Below are positions 10,529 through 21,189 of a stretch of 64,000 bases of DNA, in pieces. The translations under genes were made by a program, and so were the position numbers. The notes under the pieces are model-generated. The model had not been told where the DNA came from, ran no database searches, and worked only from the letters and a program-made list of their open reading frames with translations. The stretch lies in the NCBI RefSeq assembly GCF_000004195.4, contig NC_030683.2, positions 81,174,910 through 81,238,909 of the forward strand, given 5' to 3'. How positions within the stretch are numbered: position 1 is the first letter of the stretch; each line of letters opens with the position of its first letter. Source of the DNA: Xenopus tropicalis (Eukaryota > Chordata > Amphibia > Anura > Pipidae).

Positions 10529-11085
10529 TTTTGTGTTTAACGTTTGTATTTTTGTTTTAAATTACCTGGGTTTCCTGTGGTTGGCTTTTTTGGACGTCGG
10601 ACATCAGTTTCGCTAGGTCTGCCTTCTGTGGTAAAGCAGCGATCAAGCTCAGCAGGTCAGCGCTGTTTACAGAGGTAGTGGCGGGGACATCCACTGAGTC
10701 AAGAGAGTGTTCTGACTCTGGGGTCTCGTCCGCCATTTTGGATCCTTCGTCTGTATCGGGTGACGGAGGGTTTTCATTGAAAAAGTGACCTATTTCTTTG
10801 TCCTTTTTTGTGTTGTTGGTTTTTGGGGGGTGCAGAGGGGCCAGAGGACTTCTGTGCTTTCCCCATTGTGCTGAATAAAGGTCAATGTAGCGTCGGTACC
10901 GAGTCCCGAGAGCAGGGGCCCATTCAGAACACGTCCGTCTCAGGCAGCCATCAAACCACGCCCCGCAGACAGGTTTTTGCATGATTTTCAACTACATAGT
11001 GTAGATGACAATTTTGAAATAAAAGTTCTGACAGGATTTATCTTTTTTTTTTTTTTTTTTGCAGGAGTGTGTATTTCCAGTGTAT

Positions 11086-12055
11086 ATTAACACTTTTCAT
11101 GAAGTTCTATCGAAGCTGTTAACTTGATTATCTATACCCTGCCTTAGCACTGTTTAAATAGTTAGCAACCTTATTTATAAAAAACCAACATGATTGGCAG
11201 CACTTGTCAGTCCTGGCCCTGGCAGAACTTACTATATCACACACACACTGTTATCAGAATTTTAACAGAATCCAGTTAACCTGCCTGTTTGGGAGGAAAC
11301 CCGTGCAAGCACATGGAGAACATACACACATGCCCTGGCTGGAACTGAACTTAGTACCCCAGCACTGTAAGAAAGCATTGCTAACCACTGTGCCACTTTG
11401 CTGGCAACAACTTATTTTCTCAGACTTAGAAGAGTCTTCGCCTGACTAAAGACTAAATGGGTAGAAAAAACAGAGACTCTTTTGTAACAAACAAACACCA
11501 CCTTCATAAGTACATATAAGTAAATATTGCCTTTTAACATCTTTTATTTTAAGTCACGATTTTGTGATGCTCCCTCAGAGATCACCTGTCAGGAAATAAA
11601 GCAGCTTCTAACTGAAACACTTAAGTTTTTCGATTTGGGGTTATACAGAAGTACGTATCATAAAAGTATAGCTTTTATGAAAGGGCTTTATTGTTATGTA
11701 TGTATATGTGATATAATCTTACCAATTACCCGAAAATTGTCATCACACAGGATTGCTTGTGAAACGAGGGACAAACCCATGTGTTTTAATAAGATAAATC
11801 GCACAAATTTTAGAGTCCTGCAAAGCACAGGGATATATAGGTTTCCCTTTAATAATCCATTTGGAAGGGTGTCCAAACCACTTTCCCCACTCCATTTTCA
11901 CCACTCTATTACTTTCTATTTGTTGAAAGAGCCTGTAGAGGTTGTGAGACAATGCCATCCACCGATCTCACACTCCCTGGGGGCCCAACCTGACAGCCTG
12001 GATATTTCTGCTGTAGAAACATTTTCAGATTTCCACCATTTTGCATGCGTCTTAC
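11086..12055. other. Intron 15 remainder
   Basis: Nearly 1 kb of AT-rich intron. A stretch at about 11280-11400 (GGAGAACATACACA ... CTAACCACTGTGCCAC) resembles a widespread vertebrate dispersed repeat, possibly SINE- or LINE-derived. A T-run lies at 11043-11060. Nothing else recognised. Confidence 0.45.
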
Positions 12056-12240
12056 CTGCCGACAGCGCAGCAGGTGGCTAGAGGTACGGGAATTCAGAAG
12101 TGCTGTTAGTACATATCTGAGGGAGGCCTGCAGTTCATTTGTCAGTGCCATCCTCCACTCAGCAGGGTGTCTCTCTGTACAGTTTATACAAGTGTAGGCC
12201 ACACTTTCCGGAAGATTTGAGAGAATCTCATACATTTCAT
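12056..12240 (-). CDS. kmt2a: KMT2A exon 15 (residues 1549-1610, PHD3 end and bromodomain start)
   Basis: This 185-nt exon (phase 1 to 0) encodes DEMYEILSNLPESVAYTCIN, then CTERHPAEWRMAL and the helix LTALLNSRTSSHLLRCRQ. It supplies the last PHD3 ligands and the first bromodomain helix. The acceptor is TTAACAG (AG at 12242-12241) and the donor GTAAG starts at 12055. Intron 14 upstream is only 125 bp, so PHD3 exons 14 and 15 form a compact pair. Confidence 0.97.
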
Positions 12241-12365
12241 CTGTTAAATAGACAACAAATTACTTAATGCATGTTCTGACAGTATTTTACTACTACTGGA
12301 TATTAAGCTTACATCTTCATAAATAATAATAAATTAAGTCATAAGTCTTTTTTTCATGGACTCAC

Positions 12366-12479
12366 CTGTCAGGTTCTCACATTTGGAATGTACCCAGCGG
12401 TCACACTTCCCACACTGCATCATCTTGCTTTCATAATCATCATCATCATAGCACTTATTACACAAAGGGCAGAAGTTTC
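12366..12479 (-). CDS. kmt2a: KMT2A exon 14 (residues 1511-1549, PHD3)
   Basis: This 114-nt exon (phase 1 to 1) encodes NFCPLCNKCYDDDDYESKMM, then QCGKCDRWVHSKCENLT. It is the core of PHD3, the finger that reads H3K4me2/3 and binds the prolyl isomerase CYP33/PPIE. The aromatic-cage tryptophan (DRWVHSKC) and zinc-binding Cys/His residues are intact. The acceptor is CCAACAG (AG at 12481-12480) and the donor GTGAG starts at 12365. Confidence 0.97.
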
Positions 12480-13004
12480 CTGTTGGAAGCAGATTAACAT
12501 ATAACTACAGAAGAGTCAAATGCACTCCCCCACTTATAGTTTAATTTTGTTAAAATGCCAGATAAGAAAAAGCATTTTACAGTAGTGGTTACATAAAAGT
12601 GCATCTATACATTATGATTATTTTGTTTATATAATATTTATAAAACAGTATCTTTTTTTGCAATTAACAGCCATATCAGATATGGCATAGGTGTTTCAAC
12701 CATTATTTATTTTATGTGTACCTATTATGTTACAGTCCTCACTGTACTGGAAATTTAAACATTACATTCTTAAATTACTTATTGATATTAAGCTTTGCAT
12801 TATTAAATTACATTATTAAACATTATTACACTACTACTGTAAACATGTCGAACAGCAAAATATTAACTTGGGATATAGTAAATTTTGATGTCAAAATCTC
12901 CCATTGTAAGTAACAAACAGATGCAACATTTCTTATAACAAGGTTAGTTTAGAAAAAAAGTATTCACCAGAAAATATAAGCAAATTTATGTCCATCCTTT
13001 ATAG

Positions 13005-13444
13005 CAGGGGTAGGGAACCTATGGCTCGGGAGCCAGATGTGGCTCTTTTGATGGCTGCATCTGGCTCGCTGCCAAATCTTTAATAAAAAAAATAACGGGG
13101 GGGGGTGGCCTGCACTTGGAGGATAGATGACGTGTTCTATGCCTTATAACACAAATTCTATCCGCCGAGCGCAGGCCACGCCCTTCTCCACATCGCATCT
13201 GGCATCCTTGGCACCCACCCTACCTTGCCCCTGCGCTCGGCGGATAGAACACATGTTCTAAGCCTTAAAACATGTCTTCTATCCGCCGAGCGCAGGCCAT
13301 GCCCTCCTCTGCATCGCATCCGGCATCCTTAGCACCCACCCTACCTTGCCCCGCAGCCAAACATAATGTATGGCTCTCACGGAATTACATTTTAAAATAT
13401 GTGGTGTTTATGGCTCTCTCAGCCAAAAAGGTTCCCGACCCCTG
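13005..13444. mobile_element. hAT-type element, 8-bp TSD ctttatag
   Basis: Ends CAGGGGTAGGGAACCTATGG and AAAAGGTTCCCGACCCCTG are inverted repeats. An exact 8-bp duplication ctttatag flanks it (12997-13004 and 13445-13452). Inside is a near-tandem duplication of about 130 bp containing CTATCCGCCGAGCGCAGGCC. Non-coding; KMT2A intron 13. Confidence 0.9.
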
Positions 13445-13737
13445 CTTTATAGTGAAAAGGCATGAAAATTCCTTAAACACACATTAGGGCTGTAAGATGG
13501 GCACAAATAGTGGGAGTTCTAAAAGAAAGCTTTTAGTACTATTCTATACCATAAAATTGCCAAACAGGAAGTAGCTAGAGGCTGCTGTAGCATTATCATT
13601 GGTTTCTACTTATGCAAATCAGAAACTGAAAAGGGTTAAGCTCCTCTCACCAGGAGGCAGGACATGGACAAAAAAACTAAAATGCCTTCTCCCCTTCCAT
13701 ATTATAATATATATATATTGCTCCTGTTACAAAGTTG

Positions 13738-14265
13738 TTAATCAAATTTTTTTTATATTATATATATATATAATATTATAATATAATATTATAATATAAT
13801 ATTATAATATTATAAAATAATATAATATTATAAAATAATATAATATTATAATATAATATAATATTATAATATAATATAATATTATAATATAATATAATAT
13901 AATATTATAATATAATATAATATAATATTATAATATAATATTATAATATAATATTATAATATTATAATATAATATTATAATATTATAATATATTATAATA
14001 TTATAATATATTATAATATTATAATATTATAATATAATATTATAATATAATATAATATTATAATATAATATAATATTATAATATAATATATTATAATATT
14101 ATATAATAATATAATATTATATAATATATTATATTATATATTATATTATATATTATAATATAATATATATATATATAATATAATATATATATATAATATA
14201 ATATATATATATAATATAATATATATATATAATATAATATAATATATATATATATATATATATAC
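13738..14265. repeat. AT-rich TATAATATTATAAT low-complexity array
   Basis: About 530 bp made almost only of A and T in self-complementary short words (TAATATTATAATATAAT, then (AT)n). The whole tract can fold on itself. It lies in KMT2A intron 13, inside the DIRS relic. Assembly in such tracts is often unreliable. Confidence 0.95.
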
Positions 14266-14869
14266 ACACCTTGCTTAATGCCTCCCGCTCAATTTTGATT
14301 AACACCAATGAATGGATGTCCTTATTACAACCTTGTCCCTGTGAAAAACCAACAGAGCACTCAACTCTGAAACCCATCTTGCTGACACAAAGGCCAAAAG
14401 AGAGGCCACCTTCCATGTCAGTATTTCCAATTAAATCAAAGCCATTGGTTTGAATGGCTGTATTTACTGTATCAGATTCCATGTCGGGGTCGGTTGACAA
14501 AATAATGGAGTCACATGAGCAGCTCCCTGAATGAAAATACGTACGTCATCCCTTAGGTCCAACCAGTCTTGAAACTGTACTGATAACGCTAAAACCTGTA
14601 CCTTGATAGACAATAACCAGTCCACCATCTAAACCTTTTTGTAGGAATTGTAGTATGTTAGCTATCTCAAACTGTCACATCTGTCAAATCTTCACACCAC
14701 TTTGAGTAGGTCTTCCATACCCAGTAGTAGGCCTTAGAAGACACAGGTTTTCTGGCCATGATCATAGTCGCCATACCACCTTCTGACAATCCTTTTCGTT
14801 TCAAGATGGTGGTCTCAACAGCCACGCCATCAAAGACATCAGCAGGGGGTTCAAGAGAAGAATTGAACC

Positions 14870-15461
14870 CTAACGTAAGTGGTGTGTACTGGGAGCCGAA
14901 ACCAGTTTCCTTTTGCTAGGTTGATCAGATCTGTGAACCATGTTCTTCTGGGCCAAAATGGGGCTATGTCCATCAGGCTTAGTTTCTCCAGACAGAACCT
15001 CTTGACGATTCTCTGTAACACGGGGATCAGAGGGAAAACATATACCTAGTGGAATGTCCACGGAAAGGTCATTGCATCCACCCCTTCTGCCTTTGGATTC
15101 TTGCATCTGGAAAGGAAACTCTGAGTCTTCGCATTGTGATGAGATGCCATTAAGTCTAACCCCACCTCTGAACCAGCAAGTCGAATTGCTCCGAAAGGAT
15201 TTCTCACTCTCCGGGATCCAATTTGCTGTGGCTTGCCAGTTGAGGATGCTGGGTATATGAATCACTTTTATTTCCAGAGTATGAACTTCTACCCAGTCCA
15301 CAATCTTTCTCATTTTTCCCCAGGCCGCTGCACTCCAAATGCCCCCTTGATGGTACAGATAAGCCACTGCAGGTTGCATTGTCTGTTTGTATCTTTACAC
15401 ACTTCTGATGCAACAGATGTTGCCACTGAAATAGCGCCAAATATATCACTCCAAAGAACAT
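14870..15461 (-). pseudogene. DIRS-like RNase H fragment
   Basis: Two overlapping frames (14870-15379 and 15204-15461) give pieces of one protein. QTDNATC is followed, after a frameshift, by AYLYHQGGIWSAAAWGK, then VEVHTLEIKVIHIPSILNWQ. The pattern TDNAT, HQGG, and HIPS/G-x-N is typical of the RNase H region of DIRS retroelements. The later part (GICFPSDP; PILAQKNMVHRSD) corresponds to the segment before the recombinase. Confidence 0.7.
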
Positions 15462-15911
15462 TTATGGACAGTCTGGATTCCGCAGGAGACCAAATGCCTT
15501 GAGCTGACCTGTGTTTGAATCTTGCTCCTCATCCTTGTAGGCTAGCGTCTGTTATTAACAACCACTAAGGCTCCTCTCAGGAACAACCCCTAGTCAGGTT
15601 AACGGATTCCGTCCACCAGTCCAAGCATTCACGGTTTAGCAAGTCGAGATCCATCGTCTGGTTGAGACAACCCCTCTTTCAATTGCATAGAATGCACAGC
15701 TGTAGTGGGCATAGGTGATACGTGGTGTCTCTGTTTCTTCCAGTACGGGACTGAAGAACACATTCTTCTTGGGTACTATGAATAAATTGGAATAAAATCC
15801 TTTGAAAACATTGCTCTGGCAGAACAGACACTACCAATTCGCAAGGGAACTCTGGAAAACAAAACATTTTTGGAATTCTAGTTTGTCCGCAGAAGGGGCT
15901 GCCACGTCTGC

Positions 15912-16070
15912 CTAGTGCTGGGCGGGGGTTGTTGGGGTTGTTGTTGGGGGGGGTGGGGGGCCACCAATATTTATTATTTATTTTTTATTTATATACCGTC
16001 AAATACCGTGATACCGATATAATTTTGAAAAATACCGTGATATAAATTTTTGGTCATACCGCCCAGCTCT
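15912..16070. mobile_element. hAT-type MITE, 8-bp TSD acgtctgc
   Basis: Ends CTAGTGCTGGGCGG and CCGCCCAGCTCT are inverted repeats. The flanks carry an exact acgtctgc repeat (15904-15911 and 16071-16078). The inner sequence includes ATACCGTGATA motifs and a G/T-rich tract. It is nested in the DIRS relic. Confidence 0.85.
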
Positions 16071-16415
16071 ACGTCTGCCTGTTTCGCTGTTGAAACTTAC
16101 CCTTGCATCGGTTGGGTGCCAAAATTGGGGATCCTTTGGGATTCCAAAACCCAGACACCTGAAAGAAATGGCTGTGTTTGCCCGCGACTTGGGTTGACCT
16201 GTTGCTTGAGAAATTATTTTCTCTAACTCCTCTCCAAACAGGCATTTACCCATAAATTCGATGGAAGTAAGCGATTTTTTGGACCTTAAATCTGCCGACC
16301 AGTTCTTCAGTCACAGGGTTCATCGAGCTGCCAATGCCAAGTGGCCAGTGCCATACTTGCCCACGCTCCATTCCAGATGCCTCTCCAGGTAAGGTCAAAG
16401 TGGAAGTGTCACTAC

Positions 16416-16637
16416 TAGTGATGAACGAATATGTCCCAAGAAAAGAAAATTTGCGAAACACGTTTCCTGCGTCTTTTTTTTGTCGCTCATGCCCATTTTG
16501 ATGCAACTGTGCCCATTACTTTTTTTGAAGCACAACAAAATTTTCAGCAGCTGAAGTTTAGTTAAACAATTTGTCAATGGTAAAATGCAGAGATTCGCTG
16601 CAAATCCATGCCTGGCAAGAAAATTCGCTTATCACTA
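16416..16637. mobile_element. hAT-type MITE, TSD gtcaYtac
   Basis: Ends TAGTGATGAACGAATATGTC and AAATTCGCTTATCACTA are inverted. Flanks are gtcactac (16408-16415) and gtcattac (16638-16645), one mismatch in eight. It is 222 bp, non-coding and nested in the DIRS relic. Confidence 0.82.
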
Positions 16638-17327
16638 GTCATTACCTATGATGAACTTGGATGGCACGGAGGATGGCAGAGACTGCTCTCTAGCAAATAC
16701 AATGCTGCGATACTGTTTTGCTGTGGGAAATAAAGCCTGATCATTTTGTTGCAAGTCAGAGTTGCCTGTCCCATCTGTGAATCCCATCTGATTGCCATAC
16801 GCTAACGGCTGCTACCAGCTAAACCCCCACAAAAGGTATTTTTTAGTAAGAAAAAAACGTAACTTTTAATTAGCATCATTAAAAAGAAAATGTCCTGCTG
16901 GTGAGAGGAGCTTAACCCAGTGGTTCCATGCCGTAAGAGAAAAAAAGCAGGTAACATATATGCCACCTAGACATTTGAATTGCATGAACTCACAGTATGT
17001 AACATCCAAGTATATAATTTTTTCCTCTATACTGCCTAATTCAGTTAAAAACACTCCCTAGTATGTAAATATATAAACCTTGTATAAGTATGATGCACTA
17101 AAACACTGCACTTTTCACACGTGGCACTATGTAAATTACCATTATTGGGATTATGTAATAAAGGGCACTAAATTGGCCCAGGAGAAGTTACCAAAGCAGC
17201 CAAACAGGTAGAATTTACTGGTCACCTGTTTAAAAGCAAGCATCTTTTTGGCTCTTATGGGTAACTGCTACAGGGCAAACTAGTTGCAAAAAATAATGTA
17301 TAGTTGTTGAAAAGCCAATTGTCTTAC

Positions 17328-17448
17328 CCTTAGCAAACAGTTTGGCACAGTCATGGCACAGGGAGAAGTCATGTGACCACTGTGCATCCCAGCCCTTCCC
17401 AGGTGTAGTGGAACCACAACTCTTACATCTTACACATTTTGTGCAAAT
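17328..17448 (-). CDS. kmt2a: KMT2A exon 13 (residues 1471-1511, end of PHD2, start of PHD3 region)
   Basis: This 121-nt exon (phase 0 to 1) encodes ICTKCVRCKSCGSTTPGKGW and the block WSHDFSLCHDCAKLFAKG. It is identical to human KMT2A over its whole length. It closes PHD2 and forms the extended-PHD knuckle that precedes PHD3. The acceptor is CTTTCAG (AG at 17450-17449) and the donor GTAAG starts at 17327. Confidence 0.97.
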
Positions 17449-18251
17449 CTGAAAGACAGGCAAACTCATATACAAACATTCAAATAGACTACCAGTGCAG
17501 AAAATATGTTCTATTATTCATGAAATCAGTAAACCTAAAGCAATAGTTAAGCTTCCTAAAGGAAAAAAAAAAATCAGTTTATTAAAAATCTTTACGTGTA
17601 TAACATTCAAAAGAGATTTATATTCCCCCAGTTAACGTATATTACTATAAATCAGTTTATAGTGTTGCCTGAGGAACAGATGTGCCTGCAGCCTGTGCTT
17701 ACTCCAAGCATGCATGAGCTTTGCATCTACAAAAGGTGGGTAAGATGAAAAAGTGGATTTTGTGTTACTTACCATTAAATCCTTTTTAACAGGGGGAGTG
17801 GGGATTAACATCCGCCACTAGGAGGCAGAACATTAAAGAAGATAAAGATAACTCCTCCCTTTGCTATTTACATGCTTACGCTAACCCATACTAAGGAATA
17901 TACAGAGGGATCACTTCCAGGGCAGGACATAATGTGCCCTGCAGAAAAGCCAAGAGAAAAGGATTTAAGGACAAGTAACACAAAAAGCTAATTTCCTCTT
18001 ACAGCTGTCTGTGGGATACTGGGACAGTTGAATAAACAAAAGCAGCCCCCGAAGTAGGGAGGGAGGAAGCAAGGCCGTTAAACAACTGAGGCCTGCAGCA
18101 CCTTCCTACAAAGTGTGTCAGATACCGCAACGTTGAAAACATTTCAAATTGCAGAATTTGGTGAAGGCGTGGATGGAGGAAGATTGCAGCCACAATATTT
18201 CCTTTGCCACATATGGTCTGTGGATGACCTTGCTGATATATTGGTAGAGCA

Positions 18252-18551
18252 GGGGACCCAAACTATTTTTACTTGTGAGCCACATTCAAATGTAAAAAGA
18301 GCTGGCGAGCAACATAAGCATGGAAAATTTCCTGGGGGTGCAAAATATGGGCTATGGTTGGCTATTGGTAGCCCCTATCTGAACTAATACCATACATAAG
18401 GCTTTGTTTGGTACTACTTTATTGCAAATAAAGACTGCATTTAAGCCAGGAATTTAAAAATAAGCACCTGCTTTGAGGCAGGCACTGGGAGCAACATCCA
18501 AGTGGTTGGTAAACAACATGTTGCTCGTGAGCCACAAGTTGGGGATCACTG
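18252..18551. mobile_element. hAT-type MITE (CAGGGGACC family)
   Basis: Ends CAGGGGACCCAAACTATTTT and AAGTTGGGGATCACTG resemble those of the element at 1682-1954, and the interior shares TGTGAGCCACATTCAAATG and ATAAGCACCTGCTTTGAGGC. Flanks share only tagag, so the target duplication has decayed or was misplaced. Confidence 0.7.
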
Positions 18552-19025
18552 CCTTAGAGGCTGGGGAGCCCTTGCAGGTTCCAGATTGTAAGATGAACAG
18601 TGCAGAAGTGGTGCGGATGTCCTTCATTCGTTGGAGGCCGAACTTGAGGGCCTTGACCGGGTCCAGTAAGTGAAGAGCTGCCTCATTAGGATTTTTCAGA
18701 TGGGGCAGAAGAAGGGCATAGTGATTTCCTGATGTGGAATTCGGACATCATATTAAGGACAAAGAAAGGACGAAGGGGTGTGTCCCGAAAACGTTATATG
18801 GTTTGCTACTAGTAAAAATCAGCATGGTTTATCATGTTTAAATAAGTCCTGTTGTGCCAGTATTTTTGTGCAATTTGAACAAAGGAAGGAACCACCACTA
18901 TGCATGGGTGGAAAATTAGGAAGGGAGGCTGACAAACAGCACACAGACTTCAGAAATCCTCTGAGAGGAGTATATGGCCATGAGGAATGCCACTTTAATC
19001 CCTATGCCATGGCTGGCCTGTAAAG

Positions 19026-19631
19026 TCAGAGGTTAGAATGGTGGGGCCTGTAGCACTGTGAGGATGAGATTAAGGTGCCACGGAAGGAGGGGCTCACAGT
19101 AGGGGGGCATAAATTGAGTTGCCCCTTGAAGAAGGTGTGCACATCTAGCAAGATTGCCAGTTTGCATTGGAGTATAACAGAGATGGCCGAGGCCTGTGAT
19201 TTATGAGATCCTGGGGAAAGACCCTTATCCATACCCAACTGTAGGAAGTCCAGGATATGGGATGTCGAAAAGGACTTGAAGGAGAGAGATAATGAGAAAG
19301 GTGCCACTCTGTGAAAGGTTTTGCAGGAGATAGGCTGTCTAGCTGCAAAGAATTGTGCCAATGACACAAAGGCTGAGAAGCCTTTGCGACAGCGAATCAA
19401 CCACGCCGTCGAATTGAGCATCCCTGGATTGGGATGGTTGATAGGGCCCTGGGAAAGTAGGTCTGGAAGAAGGATCCATGGGGTTAACAGCTCATGTTGA
19501 CTAGGTAAGGAAACCAAGCCTGCCGGGGCCAGCAGGGAGTGATTTGGATTTGTACATCCTGATTGGGACTGGGCACTGCAGTCTCTGATCTTTTCTGAGG
19601 ACACTATGTAACAGAGGAAGGGGGGGTACAC
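19026..19631 (-). pseudogene. DIRS-type tyrosine recombinase, N-terminal fragment
   Basis: A 201-codon open stretch. The motif series NHPNP, LTAWLI-like STAWLI, SCKTFHRV and ILDFLQLGMDKGLSPGSHKS is characteristic of the region before the recombinase catalytic core in vertebrate DIRS elements. It lies in intron 12, in gene orientation. The catalytic part is missing or decayed. Confidence 0.62.
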
Positions 19632-20089
19632 ATAATGCAGCTTGAAATCCCATTAACTGTCATGGCATCTGGTGCAATCACTAGAGGATTGCAATAGACA
19701 GGCTGAAGTGAGAGGCAAACCCGTCATGCAGAATTGGACTTGTCTAAGGAATTCTTGAATTGCCCTGGAAACCAGTGGGGGTATATCAGCAGGTGGAAGA
19801 GTCATATTCTCCAGTGATCTGCTTTCTAGTGGTGGATGTTTTACCTACTCTCCCTGTATCTCAGAGTATAGACAACTAAAGAAACACTGTTTGTTGCAAC
19901 CCTGAAGTTCTCATCACATGGACCTGCCTTAGAGACTTCCCCCTTTACTAGCCCACCCTGCAGAGTTTAAATGGCTTGAATCAATGGTTGAAAAGTAGTT
20001 ATTGTAATAATATTTATTTGCAGACTATAGAACTCTTAAAATAATCCTTAGGAAGCATGGCAAGTTTTTATATACATTTAGGAACTTAC

Positions 20090-20185
20090 CCATACTCTCT
20101 TCTTCTTGGTTGGTTTGGTAGGGTAATTTGGTCCGAGGCACTCCGGATGGTAGCTGTTGCGGCACTTGTTACACTCCAGTAACTG
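20090..20185 (-). CDS. kmt2a: KMT2A exon 12 (residues 1439-1470, PHD2)
   Basis: This 96-nt exon (32 codons, phase 0 to 0) encodes QLLECNKCRNSYHPECLGPN and a Pro/Thr/Lys linker ending in RVW. It carries four zinc ligands of PHD2 (ECNKC, HPEC). It differs from human by one conservative Lys/Arg change. The acceptor ACACAG is followed by CAG (AG at 20187-20186); the donor is TGG GTAAG, starting at 20089. Confidence 0.97.
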
Positions 20186-21189
20186 CTGTGTTTTGAAACA
20201 AAGGTTCATGTAAATTACCACAGAATATACAGCAGGAAGAATTACACAATATTTAATACAGGTAAAAAAATATGTATCTGGTGGTGATGTGCGAGTTTCC
20301 CCAAAAACCAAGGGTCAGGCGGGTACGGTTTGAAATTTGAGAGAACACTATGGGTTTGGATTGGGTGAGGGTCAGACTGGGGAAGTACACTCCTCCTCTG
20401 CTCCCAAAGTCACCCTGTCTTGGAACCACAGGCATGAGCAAGTAGCTTACAGAACAAGAAGACTGTCTTACAGTGGCAACATTTTGCGGGTTAGGGTTTG
20501 ATGTAAGTTAAGTTTTTCCTGACCCATACATCACTAGTATTTGGAACACATGCTTGTCAAACAGAAATGCTAAGCATTATGCAAGCAAGAAGGGCCGATA
20601 CGGATTGTTGACAATATGTTTTTATTTGTAAAGTGACCACTAAGGGTTAGATTTTTTTAGATTTTTTTTTTTTTTAAACTTCTGCGTTCATGGCCAGGCA
20701 CTTGGATTTGGCTGAATTTGAATCCTGCAAAAATGGTTGAATCTTGGCAAATCCTGGATTTGGTGAATCCCTAACTGCTTTTAACAACAATTATATTTTC
20801 TCACTAATTTCAAACCATTGCAAACATTTAATTAATGTACACTGGAAAGCTGTTTAGAATTTTACTTCATTCTCTTATGAATTAAAAACAGTTTCTGGGT
20901 GGAGGACTTCCTTGATTTTGTACCAATACTGTCTGCAGTAAAAAACAAAAATTGTGTAAAAACTGTAGGAGCTCAACGCTTAGATGATTAAATTGAGCTG
21001 ACCTTTAGGCTCATGTCAGAAATAGTGTTTTGCCTGCCGATGCTCTCCTGCACAAAGAAAGTGGAGGTCAAAATGCTGCACACCTGCCAAGACAGCTTAC
21101 GTGAACACTTCTGAGCAGGTAGTGAGGTCTGGCTGTCACTGCTACACATGCAGACAAAAAATATGTACAGCACATTTGCTTCAAGCACA
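20186..21189. other. Intron 11, first kilobase
   Basis: Includes a possible hAT-like MITE at about 20282-20535 with ends GGTGATGTGCGAGTT and ATACATCACTAG, related by its ends to the one at 25149. The rest is AT-rich with no recognised feature; a T-run lies near 20665-20675. Confidence 0.4.

Larger units (their letters stand above)
8912..10969 (-). mobile_element. Internally deleted L1-type retrotransposon nested in the Tc1 relic
   Basis: The element lies antisense to the plus strand: its poly-A tail is the T-run at about 8918-8927 and its 5' end lies near 10969. At the 5' end is an ORF1 N-terminus-like stretch (10557-10991), followed within one frame (10085-10528) by ORF2 thumb-like sequence INIIPRILYVFQTLPLHIPE. 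ORF2 C-terminal sequence follows at 9041-10055. The middle of the element, including most of ORF1 and the endonuclease/RT core, is missing. CAGGTTTTT occurs at both edges and may be the target duplication. A MITE interrupts it at 10024-10145. Confidence 0.75.
7555..11085 (-). mobile_element. Degenerate Tc1-like transposon interrupted by an L1
   Basis: The left end carries AGTCTACACACCCATGCAAA and CTGTCAGATTTCTGTG. A matching inverted end (TTCTGACAGGATTTATC ... GGAGTGTGTATTTCCAG) lies near 11025-11080, on the far side of the L1 at about 8912-10969. The Tc1 relic was therefore split by the later L1. Its transposase is broken into three reading frames. It lies in KMT2A intron 15. The exact ends are approximate. 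Confidence 0.7.
13570..16930 (-). mobile_element. Degenerate DIRS-like (tyrosine-recombinase) retrotransposon
   Basis: Inverted terminal sequences are seen at about 13635-13668 (GGTTAAGCTCCTCTCACCAG) and, inverted, at about 16881-16915 (CTGGTGAGAGGAGCTTAACC). Inverted ends are a hallmark of DIRS elements. Between them, minus-strand fragments match the DIRS RNase H and following segment (TDNATC; YHQGG; IPSILNWQA; PILAQKNMVH), and a stretch at about 14690-14820 reads ARKPVSSKAYYWVWKTYSKW, like the start of the recombinase. A large AT-rich expansion and two hAT MITEs sit inside. It is broken by frameshifts and cannot be active. Confidence 0.72.
17780..20000 (-). mobile_element. Second DIRS-like relic (intron 12)
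   Basis: The sequence near 17790-17850 (CCGCCACTAGGAGGCAGAAC) resembles the end region of the first DIRS relic. The minus-strand frame at 19026-19631 reads LLSQGPINHPNPGMLNSTAW, FAARQPISCKTFHRVAPF, then ILDFLQLGMDKGLSPGSHKS and QASAISVI. This matches the N-terminal core-binding part of DIRS tyrosine recombinases. No catalytic recombinase domain (Arg-His-Tyr) follows intact. A hAT-like MITE lies inside at 18252-18551. Limits are approximate. Confidence 0.6.

Noticed and set aside
11280..11400. tRNA-like or SINE head
   Set aside because: The stretch resembles a dispersed repeat, but no complete A and B box or cloverleaf could be drawn.
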